Origin: Chrysomallon squamiferum
Lineage: Eukaryota; Mollusca; Gastropoda; Neomphalida; Peltospiridae
NCBI GenBank assembly: GCA_012295275.1
Contig: CM022677.1
Location: 532,156-591,683 of the forward strand
Direction of reading: 5' to 3'
Length of the DNA: 59,528 nucleotides
Shown: in pieces, positions 1 to 9,713 of the stretch
Numbering within the stretch: the stretch's first letter is position 1
Layout of the letters: every line of letters begins with the position of its first letter
Notes under the pieces: generated by a model
The model's database searches: none
What the model was told of the DNA's origin: nothing
Seen by the model: only the letters and a program-made list of their open reading frames with translations
Made by a program: the position numbers and the translations under genes

Positions 1-330
1 CTTTGGCTTGGTTTTGTTGTGATCATTTTTCTTTAAGTCGTCGGTTTTGAATGGTGTGTTGCGGGAGTGAGTGGAATGTCTTGTTTGACGAGAGTCATGA
101 TGTCTCCCCGGGTGCTGTTGTATCTGTTGACGTAATGACTTTGGTACCCGGGGACCTTAAAGGTTTTTGTTGTTTTGTTGTTTTTGTTGGAATGTCCCAG
201 CCATGTTTCTTGAATACATATTATGTCCGGTGTGTTTGTAGTGGAGGCCAGGAAGTGTAGTAATTCGTCTCCGTGGCCTGTTGAGTGAAGACTTTAGCGT
301 TCATTGAAGAACGGAGAGGCCTGTGTTCTT
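1..330 (-). pseudogene. Non-LTR retrotransposon ORF2, N-terminal endonuclease (EEP) fragment
   Basis: Read on the minus strand, a stretch ending at the window edge encodes the start of an apurinic-type endonuclease domain. It shows the motif IICIQETWL (about 189-224), followed by a Gly-Tyr (PGY) and a RGDIMTLVK segment like the R-GG-V-ILVK block of LINE endonucleases. QET holds the metal-binding Glu of the EEP fold, which nicks target DNA before reverse transcription. It lies just downstream of ORF1, as expected for a two-ORF element. The reading frame is broken: a stop lies near 23-25 and another upstream at about 270, so this is a decayed copy. The rest of ORF2 lies beyond the window. Family placement is clear; the exact ORF2 start is not. 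Confidence 0.75.
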
Positions 331-485
331 GTGTGCTTATCGTGAAGAGTTTGTAAATGGCTGTTACTGTTTGTTTTGTTTTGTTTTTGTTCACTGTTGT
401 TTGGTGTTTGTGGAATTTCTCCTGTCTGTGTGTAGTTTTAGTCTTTTGTCGTTTGTGTGTATTTTGAAGCCCAGGCTGTCTTCAA

Positions 486-1868
486 TTATTTGGCTACTGT
501 GTGTTCCAAATTGGCGTCGTCATTGCCGTTTCCTTGATTGGTTCTGATGTTTTGAAGCTCTATCAAGAGGCAGACAATGATTTTATGGATTTCTGCGATC
601 CTGACCTCCTTGTCCAGATTGTCTGTCGGTTTGTTGTTGTGTTGGTCCATTTTTTCCATGATGGTTTTGGTTTTTTGTTCCATTTTCTGGCATTTTTGTT
701 GATATTTTGTAAGATTTTGTTGTCTCTCCTGTTGTGTTCAAAGTTGTTGTTTGCTTTTATTTTGGCTGGGCACATCTTGTAGTGTGATTCGTGTGGCCCC
801 TGGCAATTTGCGCATTTTGCCAGAGACCGGCATAGGCCTGAGTTTCTGTGGTGATTTCCACCGCAGAAACTACACGTTAAATGTTTCGGGTTGTGTCTGT
901 GGGTGCACTGGTTTGTGATGTGCCCCCATTTCTGACAGTGGCCGCACTTGGGCAACTGCGGCCTCATTTCTGCCAGTGTATATTTGTAGCCATCAATGGT
1001 GATGGTTGTGTTCGTTAATTTGCTGTTAAACGTCAGTGTGGTCCAGTAATTTGGCTTTTTCCACATTTCCACACCGACTAGTGTTGAATTTGTTTGTTGT
1101 ACTAGTTCTTTGTTGAACATTTCAAAGAAATCTAGTTTGTTTGAATAGGGGTAATAAAAACCCAAATCTTTTGAAATGTATTTATATATTGTTGTATCTT
1201 TTGCTTTTGTTGTTTGTTTAGGTTGATGTTGTTGTTGTTTCGTAATTGGTAGTTGTTTTGGCTGCTGTTGTGTGAGCAGTGTTTTTCTGGGTTGTGGTGT
1301 GGGTGTTTTTTTCTGTGTCTGTTTTGTGTCAGGGATTATTTTTGGTAAAACCCTGACAACAAATGTTTCGTCCCAGATGGTAATGTTGGGACCGATTGTT
1401 TTAAGTGTTTTTCTATCTACTTCGAAGTAGATTTCTTTTCCGTTTTGATTATTGTTCACTTTTGTTGTTTTATCAATAATGTGTATTTGCGCTTCTAGTA
1501 AGTAGCGCAACTTTTTGTCGATGTTTGAGTGGTTTTTTGTGTGTATTGCAATGGTGGTTCGGCTGTGGGTATGTTTTGTTTTTTTTTTTTTAATTATTTT
1601 CCAAGCGTTTTGTTCGCTTTCGTCTTCCGTGTCTGTTTCCCGTAGCCTTGCCAAAATGTGTAGATTTCTGTTGATAATTTTTTGTTCTTCTGTTACTTCT
1701 GTGTCCGAATGTGTGTGTTGGACTGTGTTGTCGTTTTTTTTTTTTTTTTCTGTTGTGTGTTTTTTCGACGGAGCTAGGGCTCCTGTCCCTGGGTCGTTTT
1801 GGAACTCTAGTTTCCATGTCTGAATTATCTGTTCCTGAGCTGTACATTTTCATGTTTTTTGTTGCCAT
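486..1868 (-). pseudogene. Non-LTR retrotransposon ORF1 (gag-like, CCHC zinc knuckles), frameshifted
   Basis: An open frame of 363 codons (1,654-563) carries a basic, Lys/Gln/Thr-rich N-terminal half and three Cys/His knuckles. The first is CGHCQKWGHITNQC, a perfect CX2CX4HX4C. Two more follow (CSFCGGNHH...C and CANCQGPHESHYKMC), ending in MCP. This triple array is typical of ORF1 proteins of Jockey/I-type LINEs, which bind the element RNA. The N terminus continues in another frame up to a Met at 1,868 (overlap 1,590-1,654), and the C-terminal coiled, acidic segment continues in another frame to 486. There are therefore at least two frameshifts, one near 1,600-1,650 close to an A-tract and one near 683. 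It is a decayed copy. The endonuclease fragment at the window edge is its ORF2. Confidence 0.85.
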
Positions 1869-2510
1869 GTTTGTTGTGTAAATGTATGGGTTGTTGTTGT
1901 TTTGTTGTTATTGTTTTTGTTTGTTTTTTAAATATACTTGGATTTTTTAAATATATAGACAATTCTATATTAATTCAAAAAAAGACTAAAGCTAACGCAA
2001 CTCACTTTCAGATCGAGATAAAGATAAGATATATCGGTTATTTAAGATACCGGAAAGTAAAAGACAAAAGACGAACAAACAGTAAAAAAAAAAAAAAAAA
2101 AAAAAGTAATAAAAGTAACAATAATACAAAAGCCTACAAATAATATAAATAAGAATTTAAGTCTAAATAAATAAAGAAAATGGTACAGTATCTTTTTCGT
2201 TTCTGAATTCCGCTCAGTAAGCACAATCCGTCCGTTAGTATTCTTCACAGCTTCTCTTCCGGGCTTGCACCATGTCGACCATCACGGTGGAGAGTCTGTT
2301 GTGAGATATTCGATCTCGTTCAAAACGCGTGCCGCTACTTATACACCAATAGCTACAGCTCTGCAGATAGCCTTTCTGAATTTACTTTGAAGCTTTTAAT
2401 ACCAATTTTCAGTTACTTAAACCCCAGTGTTTCTTAGTTTATTAAATAACGGAACTTCCCCTAATTATATAAAACAGCTTCTTAATAGCCCGTGTACATC
2501 TGCATACGCT
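1869..2510. other. Presumed LINE 5' flank, no gene seen
   Basis: AT-rich sequence upstream of the ORF1 copy, with a long A-run (about 2,083-2,105). A GC-richer patch near 2,200-2,350 may belong to the element's 5' UTR. No coding sequence is recognised. The boundary with the LigB locus block is at about 2,510, where similarity to the inverted copy near 35,836 begins. Confidence 0.4.
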
Positions 2511-3930
2511 CTGCTATTTAGTTTTTGTGTATTTAACCCTATTTTCTGTCATTAATTACGTAAAGAGTTAAGGACTGTAAAAATATAAATTATAAACATG
2601 ATTATACAAGATAACTAAATAAATATTATCGTAATATAATAAGATATTTAAGATAAAATGTAGCAGACATTCTGCTTTAAGGGGCATATAAAAATAAAGA
2701 TTTAGTGAATATTCTATAATTCACTTCAAAGACAACAAAATTACAATTAAAAACAAGTCTGCCAAAGAGGCACTAATGAGGTTGTCACACCGTACCAAGC
2801 TGAATAGCAGTGAAAGTTATTTTTATTTTAGTTTTTTTTAAATATAGCTGCATAGAAAATACAAACTTTACTGATGAAATACGACACAAAATGAAAACTG
2901 GTTTGCTTTATGACTGCAGATGAATGAAACTGGCTGATGGTATAAATCGGGTAATTTTACAATGCGTATTAATTAGAGTATGTTTAAATACTGCTGTTCA
3001 CAAATGTGTTATGATGGTTCACTGTGGAGTGTTATAAAGAGACGACTGTCACGGGGCTCACACCTTTAAACACCTTGGATGTTTTATTAAGGCTCAGTGT
3101 ACGGTAACAAGGTGCTTTAATGGCCACCTAACAAGGAATATAAACGCTAAAATGACAGCAAACTATATAAATCAGTAAGTCTACCTATCCACTATACAAG
3201 TTAAGGTTTACATTAATTATTTAATTATGATATACAGGTGACTTGATAATAATACATTATAAAACATACGTTTAAATCATTTTGATTAATGATACGAGTA
3301 AGGTTATAAAAAGGAACCAAGACAAAATAAGAATCTGCACGGAGGACAGATTAAAACCTTAAATTTTTGGGTATAATTAATAAATTTTATTGACACAGGT
3401 TAATTGCACATTACACCCTATCAAAATAAGAATAGACAATTGCTTACCATACTCGACCGTAAAGAAAATGTCATTCGAAAACATTTGGTTTCCCCGCCTG
3501 ACTGAATTCTCGTCTTCACCGTTTCCTTCGCTTACTTCTCTCCTTAATTACTAAAAGCCAGCCTTTTTTAATAACAACGCCATGGAGTTGAAAAATTTGC
3601 GGAAACAATAAAAAGAGCGATGTGATTGTAGTAATAATTAAAGTTAAGCAATTTCAATTCCATAGCTTAAAATAAAAGAGCGGATGTGATTTGAAGTAAC
3701 AATTAAAGTTAAGCAATCTGAATTCCGTGACACTATATCAACATTATGACAGAAATTTGGTAGTAAATAACTAACTGTTAGTATATACAGTTACTAATAA
3801 GACTGCAAACAGAGTGGGAAAAAACACCCAGATACTGTTTCGTTTAATTTTGACAATTGTTTTCTTTCTTTTTTTAAACTACGCAGGATTTGATGACATT
3901 CTACACAGACATGCCAGCACATAAATAATT
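2510..3930 (-). repeat. Downstream (intron/flank) block of LigB unit L1
   Basis: Non-coding AT-rich sequence lying downstream of exon E2 of unit L1. About 2,510-3,440 matches the reverse complement of roughly 34,900-35,836. About 3,310-3,930 is repeated in direct orientation at about 13,000-13,600. The stretch 3,440-3,920 is missing from the right-hand copy. No exon is visible. If the unit is part of a normal gene, this would be the start of the E2-E3 intron. Confidence 0.7.
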
Positions 3931-4249
3931 TTTATTATTAATAACCATCTACTTTCTCTCTTCAAGGAAATAAATTTTAATAATATCTTCCTGTAAAATG
4001 ATGTCATTCCAGATTTTTTTTTTAATTTGTTCCTTATTATTATTTATTATCTTTGTTGTTGTTTGTTTGTTCGATTTAACTCGTTTCGATAATCCATTTG
4101 GTGTCCAAAAGTTGTTACAAAATATTGATAAAGTCAAAAAAAAAAAAAGGAAGCTCAAATCTGCGACGAGGGCATTTTACATAACCAATAAACTAATGTT
4201 TACAAATCGTATGTAATTTTTACAGACATACAGACAAACAGTGAAATAC

Positions 4250-4374
4250 CTAAATGGAGAAGTTCTGATATCATGGCAACATCATGTGTATATCGTCTGC
4301 TGGGCTGCGAGAGAATTACAACTTTTGTGTTTTCCAGATCTGGTATGAAATGAAGTGGGATCACTTCTCCCCAT
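4250..4374 (-). CDS. LigB-like gene, exon E2 (unit L1, intact)
   Basis: A 125-bp internal exon on the minus strand, bounded by an acceptor (TATTAAG, AG at 4,375-4,376) and a donor (GTATTT, GT at 4,249-4,248). The first base completes the Arg codon left open at the end of E1, and the last G opens a Gly codon completed by E3, so phases agree across E1-E2-E3. It encodes WGEVIPLHFI...VVILSQPSRRYT...MISELLHL, which is the middle of a class III extradiol dioxygenase (LigB) domain. The exon is open. Copies lie at 25,288 (acceptor lost), 34,406 (nonsense) and just beyond 59,528. E1 lies 420 bp upstream in transcription. Confidence 0.8.
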
Positions 4375-4383
4375 CTTAATATG

Positions 4384-4390
4384 TGCCAAA

Positions 4391-4433
<43 letters not shown>

Positions 4434-4480
4434 AAAAAAAAAATACAAAAAATGAAATTTAAAAAAAAAAAAAAAAATTG
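4384..4480. repeat. (TTTA)n microsatellite with A-runs
   Basis: A perfect AAAT/TTTA tetranucleotide run followed by two A-tracts. The same tract occupies the same place just upstream of E2 in the other copies (25,205-25,275, 34,363-34,392, 59,461-59,515) with different lengths. It forms part of the polypyrimidine region of the E1-E2 intron. Confidence 0.9.
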
Positions 4481-4489
4481 TATGACTCT

Positions 4490-4780
4490 ACTTTACAAGA
4501 GTATTTATAAATAATGTCAGTTTTGGGATAAAATATATAGAAACATTTCTATATAATATATTATCAATAGGATTGCAAATAAATATATAATTTTTATGTA
4601 CTGTACGTTTCGAAAACGGCATATTGTGGGTCCTCAGTCTTTTGTGAGACTTTGCATTAATCGAAAACAGAAATTGGTGTATCAATAACTATATTTTTAT
4701 ATAGATAATGTTTTCTTGCTGTCAGTATTATTAGTCTATGCTAATTTAAAAAGAAGTGTTTATGCTAATTTTTACATGCA
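4490..4780 (-). repeat. Dispersed block B (E1-E2 intron)
   Basis: About 270 bp of conserved sequence found six times: here, 13,600-13,785 (minus), 24,900-25,165, 26,578-26,740, 34,040-34,310 and 59,160-59,430 (plus). It contains a conserved core CTGAGGA...CGAAACG (here 4,604-4,640, minus strand). In intact units it sits in the intron between E1 and E2. Two copies (13.6 and 26.6 kb) are separated from the gene by rearrangement. I see no open reading frame that is conserved between copies. Confidence 0.75.
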
Positions 4781-4793
4781 TGCTATTTCTCAC

Positions 4794-5332
4794 CTCAATG
4801 GAAATGCTTCATCGCTTTTTCCGGGTGGACCATAACCGCTTAATCCCGAAATATTCCGAGCAGAGCCAAATTTATTTACGATGTCTTCCGAAAGTTGGCT
4901 AGAAAGATTAGCGGTTACTTTATAACAACAAGGAGGACAGTTGCAATTATCAGTATCTGCAAAGCCTTCTCCTGTGGGATTTAAATAGAACACAAAGTTA
5001 TTTAAGTCAGAAATACCATGGGGCGTGCTCAGAAAAAGTATATCGGGCGATAAAGACAGAATCGTCTGATCGACAGTTTTGCAGGCTTCGTGAATTTTCC
5101 ACGCTTCTTGTTTTGCTGTGTGGTTGGTTGTATTGAAATGTTTCGGATCCAGAGCAATTCCGCCGTGCGGCAGAACGAACCCGGCCAGTAGTTTGGAGAA
5201 AGATAAATCAAGTGATGTGAAAAACACAATCACAATTGCAAAACACATCTCGACTTTCTATTTCGTTCTTAAATCATATGACTCTAGAGTTACCTGCCCT
5301 TCTGTGTTTTTCCTTAAAGAGCAACAATACAT
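4794..5332 (-). CDS. LigB-like gene, exon E1 with start codon (unit L1, intact)
   Basis: First coding exon of a class III extradiol dioxygenase subunit B-like protein. Coding starts at the ATG ending at 5,248. The bases up to an acceptor-like CTTCAG at 5,333 look like 5' UTR. It ends at a good donor (GAG|GTGAGA, GT at 4,793-4,792). The protein begins with a hydrophobic stretch (MCFAIVIVFF, possible signal or anchor), then FVLPHGGIALDP and ILFLSTPHGISDL. The two PHG histidines are candidate iron ligands of the LigB fold. A Cys-rich NCNCPPCC and GLSGYGPPGKSDEAFPL follow, and the exon ends inside an Arg codon completed by E2. The family usually binds Fe(II) and opens catechol-type rings, or acts as a MEMO-like non-enzymatic relative. 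The substrate here is unknown. This exon is open, unlike its copies at 24.8 and 33.5 kb. Confidence 0.85.
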
Positions 5333-5489
5333 CTGAAGGAAATAGTAATTTATTTGTATAATGATAATCGATAGGAATTAAAAATCTATATTATCGCCTT
5401 GTTAATTTATAAGAGTTGGTTTTCTGAATTGTCCCAATAGTTAATTTTTTGTTGATGTTGTTTTTGTTTTTTGTTCTTTTTTGTATTTG

Positions 5490-5820
5490 TTTGTTATTGT
5501 CATCATCATCAGCAGCAGCAGCAGCTGCAGCATCATTATTACCATTATTTTCTTGTTATTTTTATGGGCAAAGGGCGTGTACATGAAACGTTAAGCGATG
5601 CATGACTGTAGTTTGTATCAATACATTGTTTTAGAAAAACGTTCTTTAAAACAGATTTATAGAAGACTACATGGTTGCTTTGGAGTAACAAGACTACATG
5701 GTTGCTTTGGAGTAACATCAAAGTTTATTATTATCATTATCATCATCATCATCATCATTATTATTATTATCATTATTATTATTATTATTATTATCATCAT
5801 TATTAAAAGTTGATTTGTAA
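5490..5820. repeat. CAG/CAT/ATT triplet microsatellites and 27-bp tandem duplication
   Basis: Short (CAT)n and (CAG)n runs near 5,500-5,525, then a perfect 27-bp tandem duplication at about 5,664-5,717 that is single in the homologous positions near 24,440 and 33,100, then (ATT/ATC)n at about 5,726-5,805. It lies between E4 and E1 of unit L1. Confidence 0.85.
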
Positions 5821-6296
5821 GTGAGAAAATCTGAGGTAATAATGGCGTATTACTTTAGCTCCTTTTCAGCGGCCGCGCCTCACATTTTTCTTTCGTAATT
5901 CAGCATCATCGAAGCTGTAATAACATGTTGTAGATAACGCTGCATCCGAAACACTGTGTTACCTGTAAGTGTGATAGGCCTGCATCAAAGCTGAACAGGC
6001 CTACACGTCTACAGACACAGTCAGTGACGAAATCAAAGGCAAGTTGTGTTAAAAGAAGTATACAAGTACAGAAGTGTGATCACTTCACATGTAAAATGGA
6101 ACTGAAGTCTGTAGCGAAAAAAAAAAAAAAAACGGCTTCCCAGCTAAATATCCATTGTTGTTCTTGTTATTATTTATTATTACCGTCATTATCATCATCA
6201 TCATGATAATTATTATAATTATTATTGTTGTTGTCGTTGTTGTTGTTGTTTAATTTTTCTTCATTTCCATATGAAATGTTTTGTTCATTCTTCTTT

Positions 6297-6512
6297 TCAT
6301 CTCTGAACGAATGATGCTACCATCATACCGTAGTAACTTGGGTGATAGTTTGCTAAAACGTTTGGTAACCATGACGACAGCCCGGCAGTTTCTAACAGAC
6401 CATGTAACATGACTAGACCCGTGTAACCACACGACAGCGCGCGATCGACTAGTCCAGCCGCTCTGTTCAACAGCAACATGCCGTCCAGAGTCGCTGCCCA
6501 CTCACCAACAGC
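6297..6512 (-). CDS. LigB-like gene, terminal exon E4 (unit L1, intact)
   Basis: A 216-bp last coding exon on the minus strand. The acceptor is ATTTCAG (AG at 6,514-6,513) and the stop TGA is at 6,299-6,297. It starts in phase 0, joining FDH at the end of E3 to AVGEWAATLDGMLL. It encodes LVDRALSCGYTGLVMLHG and ends HPSYYGMMVASFVQR, the C-terminal part of the LigB-like domain. The HPSYYG segment resembles the conserved end of this animal protein family. Nearly identical copies lie at 23,928-24,144 and 32,328-32,543. In this unit E4 stands before E1 in transcription order, so it belongs to a gene copy whose first half would lie further upstream. Confidence 0.82.
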   Translation of the reverse strand, partial: AVGEWAATLDGMLLLNRAAGLVDRALSCGYTGLVMLHGLLETAGLSSWLPNVLANYHPSYYGMMVASFVQR

Positions 6513-6865
6513 CTGAAATATTCAAATAATGAGAACCATCGTGACAACTGTATTAATGAAACAAAAACAAACTGTGATCAGTTATGTACTAATCACACAA
6601 GTCTTTCAACACTGAAGACAAAACAGTTGCAGCATGTTCTTTCCTACCCATAACATTAAACATAAATAGTTTTAGAAATCCTCCAAAACGTCAGTTACAT
6701 TCATTAATTCAAACAAATAAATAAGCCTATTTTACACCTATTAATCATAAATATAAAAATGTGCTCAGGTGCTATTACAAAACATATCTGCTTTGATACT
6801 GTTGTTCTGGAGAAATTTTAAAGTGTTTTTAAAAGGTTCAAGCACGACTGACTGGTTGTACTTAC

Positions 6866-6996
6866 ATGGTCGAATGGCTCTGATGCGTTGGAGTAGCCGT
6901 ATGGGCCAGTGCTGAGATGCGTGTGTGCGAGGTCAGCGCTGATGATGACAACAACACGCTCTGGCGCGTCTTCCAAATACCTGTATAAATCAGCAC
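6866..6996 (-). CDS. LigB-like gene, exon E3 (unit L1, intact)
   Basis: A 131-bp exon with acceptor TTTCAG (AG at 6,998-6,997) and donor CAT|GTAAGT (GT at 6,865-6,864). It encodes ADLYRYLEDAPERVVVIISA followed by DLAHTHLSTGPYGYSN and ends FDH. The IISADLAHTH motif matches the conserved S-x-D-x-x-H segment of LigB/MEMO proteins, where a His is a metal ligand. Two bases at the start complete the Gly codon opened by E2. The E3-E4 intron is about 350 bp and is well conserved with R1 and R2. Confidence 0.83.
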
Positions 6997-8160
6997 CTGA
7001 AATTGATACACAGACAGGTAAAAGTTTAATTAATGAAGCAAATACCAACTTGTTATTTAGGCAGTTTGCTGTGTGACGTGTTAACGTAAGCTGAATTCAA
7101 AGATAATGGCAACAGTTCAAAATTAGACATTTGTGAAACTCAAAATGTACAACTTTCGTCAAATTGAAACATTTTACATAATATTACAAACGTTCATTAT
7201 GTTGTGATTTGTTCTTTTTTAATCTTAATTACAGTCCATCCTCTTTATAATATTGACAGAAACTCTCAGTTAATTTTGGCATTACAAGGAGTTGGGTGAT
7301 AAGTTTTCTGAGATGCTAACTTATAGGATTTTAGGTAGTGCCATATGTCATGTGACTAGTCTGAGTGGTATTAGTACCTGAAAGGGCAGCAGACTATAAT
7401 AGCATCACGTGACAAGGTGTTAATTATTTCAGACAGCTTAACTATTAAGTGACTATTCTGTATCCACAAGAGAACAATAACACAAACACGAATTCAGTAT
7501 GGATAATTGTAGGTATGTGGACAAATTTTTCAAAACCCACTAATCTGAAAATAAATAAGACAGTTGGGTAGAGGTTGTAAACCACTTTAAAATGATGCCA
7601 AGATCAAGTGAATATGTAAAAAATTAAGGAAGTAGCAGCAATTTTAAACCCACTGGAAACCCCCTCATTAGAGGTTTGTGACCAAAAATAGTAATATTTT
7701 AACATTTTCCCCTCTATCTTTGTTAATAATCAAGCTTTCTTGATGAAATATTCAGTGAAGACCAATGCCAATCTCTGCTATCGATTATATTTGTAAAAAT
7801 TAAAAAGAAGTTATTAATTAACGTACCAGCAGCCTAACAAACATAAGTGGAAAAAAGTGCCGATTTTGTCCATTTCCCGCCCCTCCCAAATCCCTTCTGT
7901 AAAATTTAACATGAAAAACAATTAGACTCAAATACAGATTAATAAGCGCTCTTTTAAATGGTGATGTTGTTTTTGTTATGTGTTAAATCAGTAGTTTGTA
8001 TGAGAGTGTTAAACGTGGTGGGGGTAAACGAACTTTGTGAACATCCCTAAAGCTAAATTGCGGTGTCGCTATACGAAGGCGCTCAAATGAAACAAAAGCG
8101 GTGTCCCCTTTGCTTAACACCGACTATTTTTAAAAAAAAAAGAAACAAAGGCTATTTTAT
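6997..8160. other. Upstream flank of E3; no gene seen
   Basis: About 7,000-7,500 is the E2-E3 intron/flank shared with 22,970-23,440, 31,540-31,840 and 36,120-36,290. About 7,500-8,160 is AT-rich, has no copy elsewhere in the window, and shows no coding signal. Confidence 0.6.
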
Positions 8161-9230
8161 AAAAGCACCCAGGAAGGTCAAAGTTCGAAATTTCTAACAT
8201 CGTACATGTCGTCGCTATTAATACCAATGGCGTACATAAACGTAATAATGTCCAAAATTATATTGTGTTTTGCCTTAAAAATTAAAATTTAAAAAAAAAA
8301 AAAAAAAAAACTTAAGAAAGAAAGAAAAAAAAACCAGAGTAACAAACATATAAAAAAGAACCTCTGCTATTTAAAATGATAGAAAACTATGTTTATATTT
8401 TTAGTAACTTTTAAACTGATGCAAAAACTTCTCTCATGTGTTCATAAACTGATTTCTAAAGTATATACATTAATCAATATGAATACGATCGAAAACTAAA
8501 ATAAAACTCGTGTTTCATAAACTTTAAAAATTCTTGCGATAAATGGCGAATTAAAAAAATCATAAACTGATAATAACAAACTGTAAATCTACAAAACAGT
8601 ACAATGAATGTATTCTGTGAATCTAAACTGTACCAGAAACTATTCATAGAATATTAAATACATAAACGTAAATCAACTTTTTTTTTTAATCGTAAAACCA
8701 TAAACTGATAAATCATAAAGTGTTCAGTTTTAAAACTTAGGCTATTTTTGCTTCAATTGTTGATTTGCTCCATCAGAGAAAACATCAACGATGGTCACAT
8801 GATACATTGATAGGTATCTTTTGTTTGCTGTCAAATCACAGGAAGTACAAACACAAAACCAAGAAAATTATTTTGTCTGCTTCAAATGACAGTTACAATA
8901 CCTGTGTCTTTAATTGTCATGATTACATACACATTGTATTGCTCCTAATAAAGACCGGCAACACCTTTCTGGAGTCGACTCCAAGGATTATACGAGTTTA
9001 TGTATTGCAGAGGATTATAGTTAAACTTCAAATGCTAGTAATCGGCAAAACAATATTAATTGGTTTATTTCAGAACGAATACATATTATATTTAGTAAAA
9101 GTCACAACATCCAATAAAACATGCATCCTACAAGCTATTAAAAATATAATGAACATTGATTATAGAAATATAATCATTTCAAACAGCACCAGTTATTTGT
9201 AGTTGCACATGACTAGGTAGGAAACGAATT
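8160..9230. repeat. Dispersed block C, copy 1
   Basis: A block of about 1.05 kb repeated in direct orientation at about 14,205-15,290 and inverted at about 30,370-31,510. It is marked by a shared start (CACCCAGGAAGGTCAAAGTT) and a 145-codon frame (8,765-9,202). That frame is shortened and split at 14,743-15,156 and in the 30.5-30.9 kb copy, so it is probably not a real protein. Long A-runs near 8,290-8,330 vary between copies. Confidence 0.75.
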
Positions 9231-9600
9231 TACGGCGATTGTAAATAAAATCAACGTGATTTCGGTCTGTAGAAAACATAAATTAACGGCGATTTCGCTA
9301 AGCACGTGCTATAATGTACACGCTGAAAATAAGAACATTCAAGAAAAACTTAGAGCAAACAAGTTATTAAAAACAGAAATATAATCATATTAAAAACGTC
9401 ACGCTTTTCTAGATGTACATACGGCAATTTCGGTAGGGTAGAACACGTATTATAATGTACTCGCTGAAAATAAGAACATTCGAGAAGGAAGAACATTCGA
9501 GAAGGAAAAACATTCAACCAAAAAGTTATTAAAAATATAAAAAACATAGAAATATAATCATTTTCAACAGCGCCAGACCTTTCTAGCACATTTTAAAATT
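9160..9600. repeat. Degenerate tandem repeat (period roughly 140-200 bp)
   Basis: Words such as ATATAATCATTT, CGGCGATT and ATAATGTACACGCTGAAAAT recur at about 9,165, 9,378 and 9,551 with substitutions and small indels. No coding content is seen. It adjoins the decayed transposase-like gene. Confidence 0.5.
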
Positions 9601-9713
9601 TAAACGCAAGCACACATGTATACACAATATTTTATTAAAAATGATATTTGAAATATTCGACAAATTGACCTTTCTAACTGTACATAAAACCTACTAGAAT
9701 TCAAAATTAAATA

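Noticed and set aside
51-547. Plus-strand frames at the left edge
   Set aside because: They lie opposite the minus-strand LINE ORF2/ORF1, which has recognisable motifs.
8765-9202. 145-codon plus-strand frame in block C
   Set aside because: Frame is shortened or split in both other copies by indels and has no recognisable features, so it is not under coding constraint.
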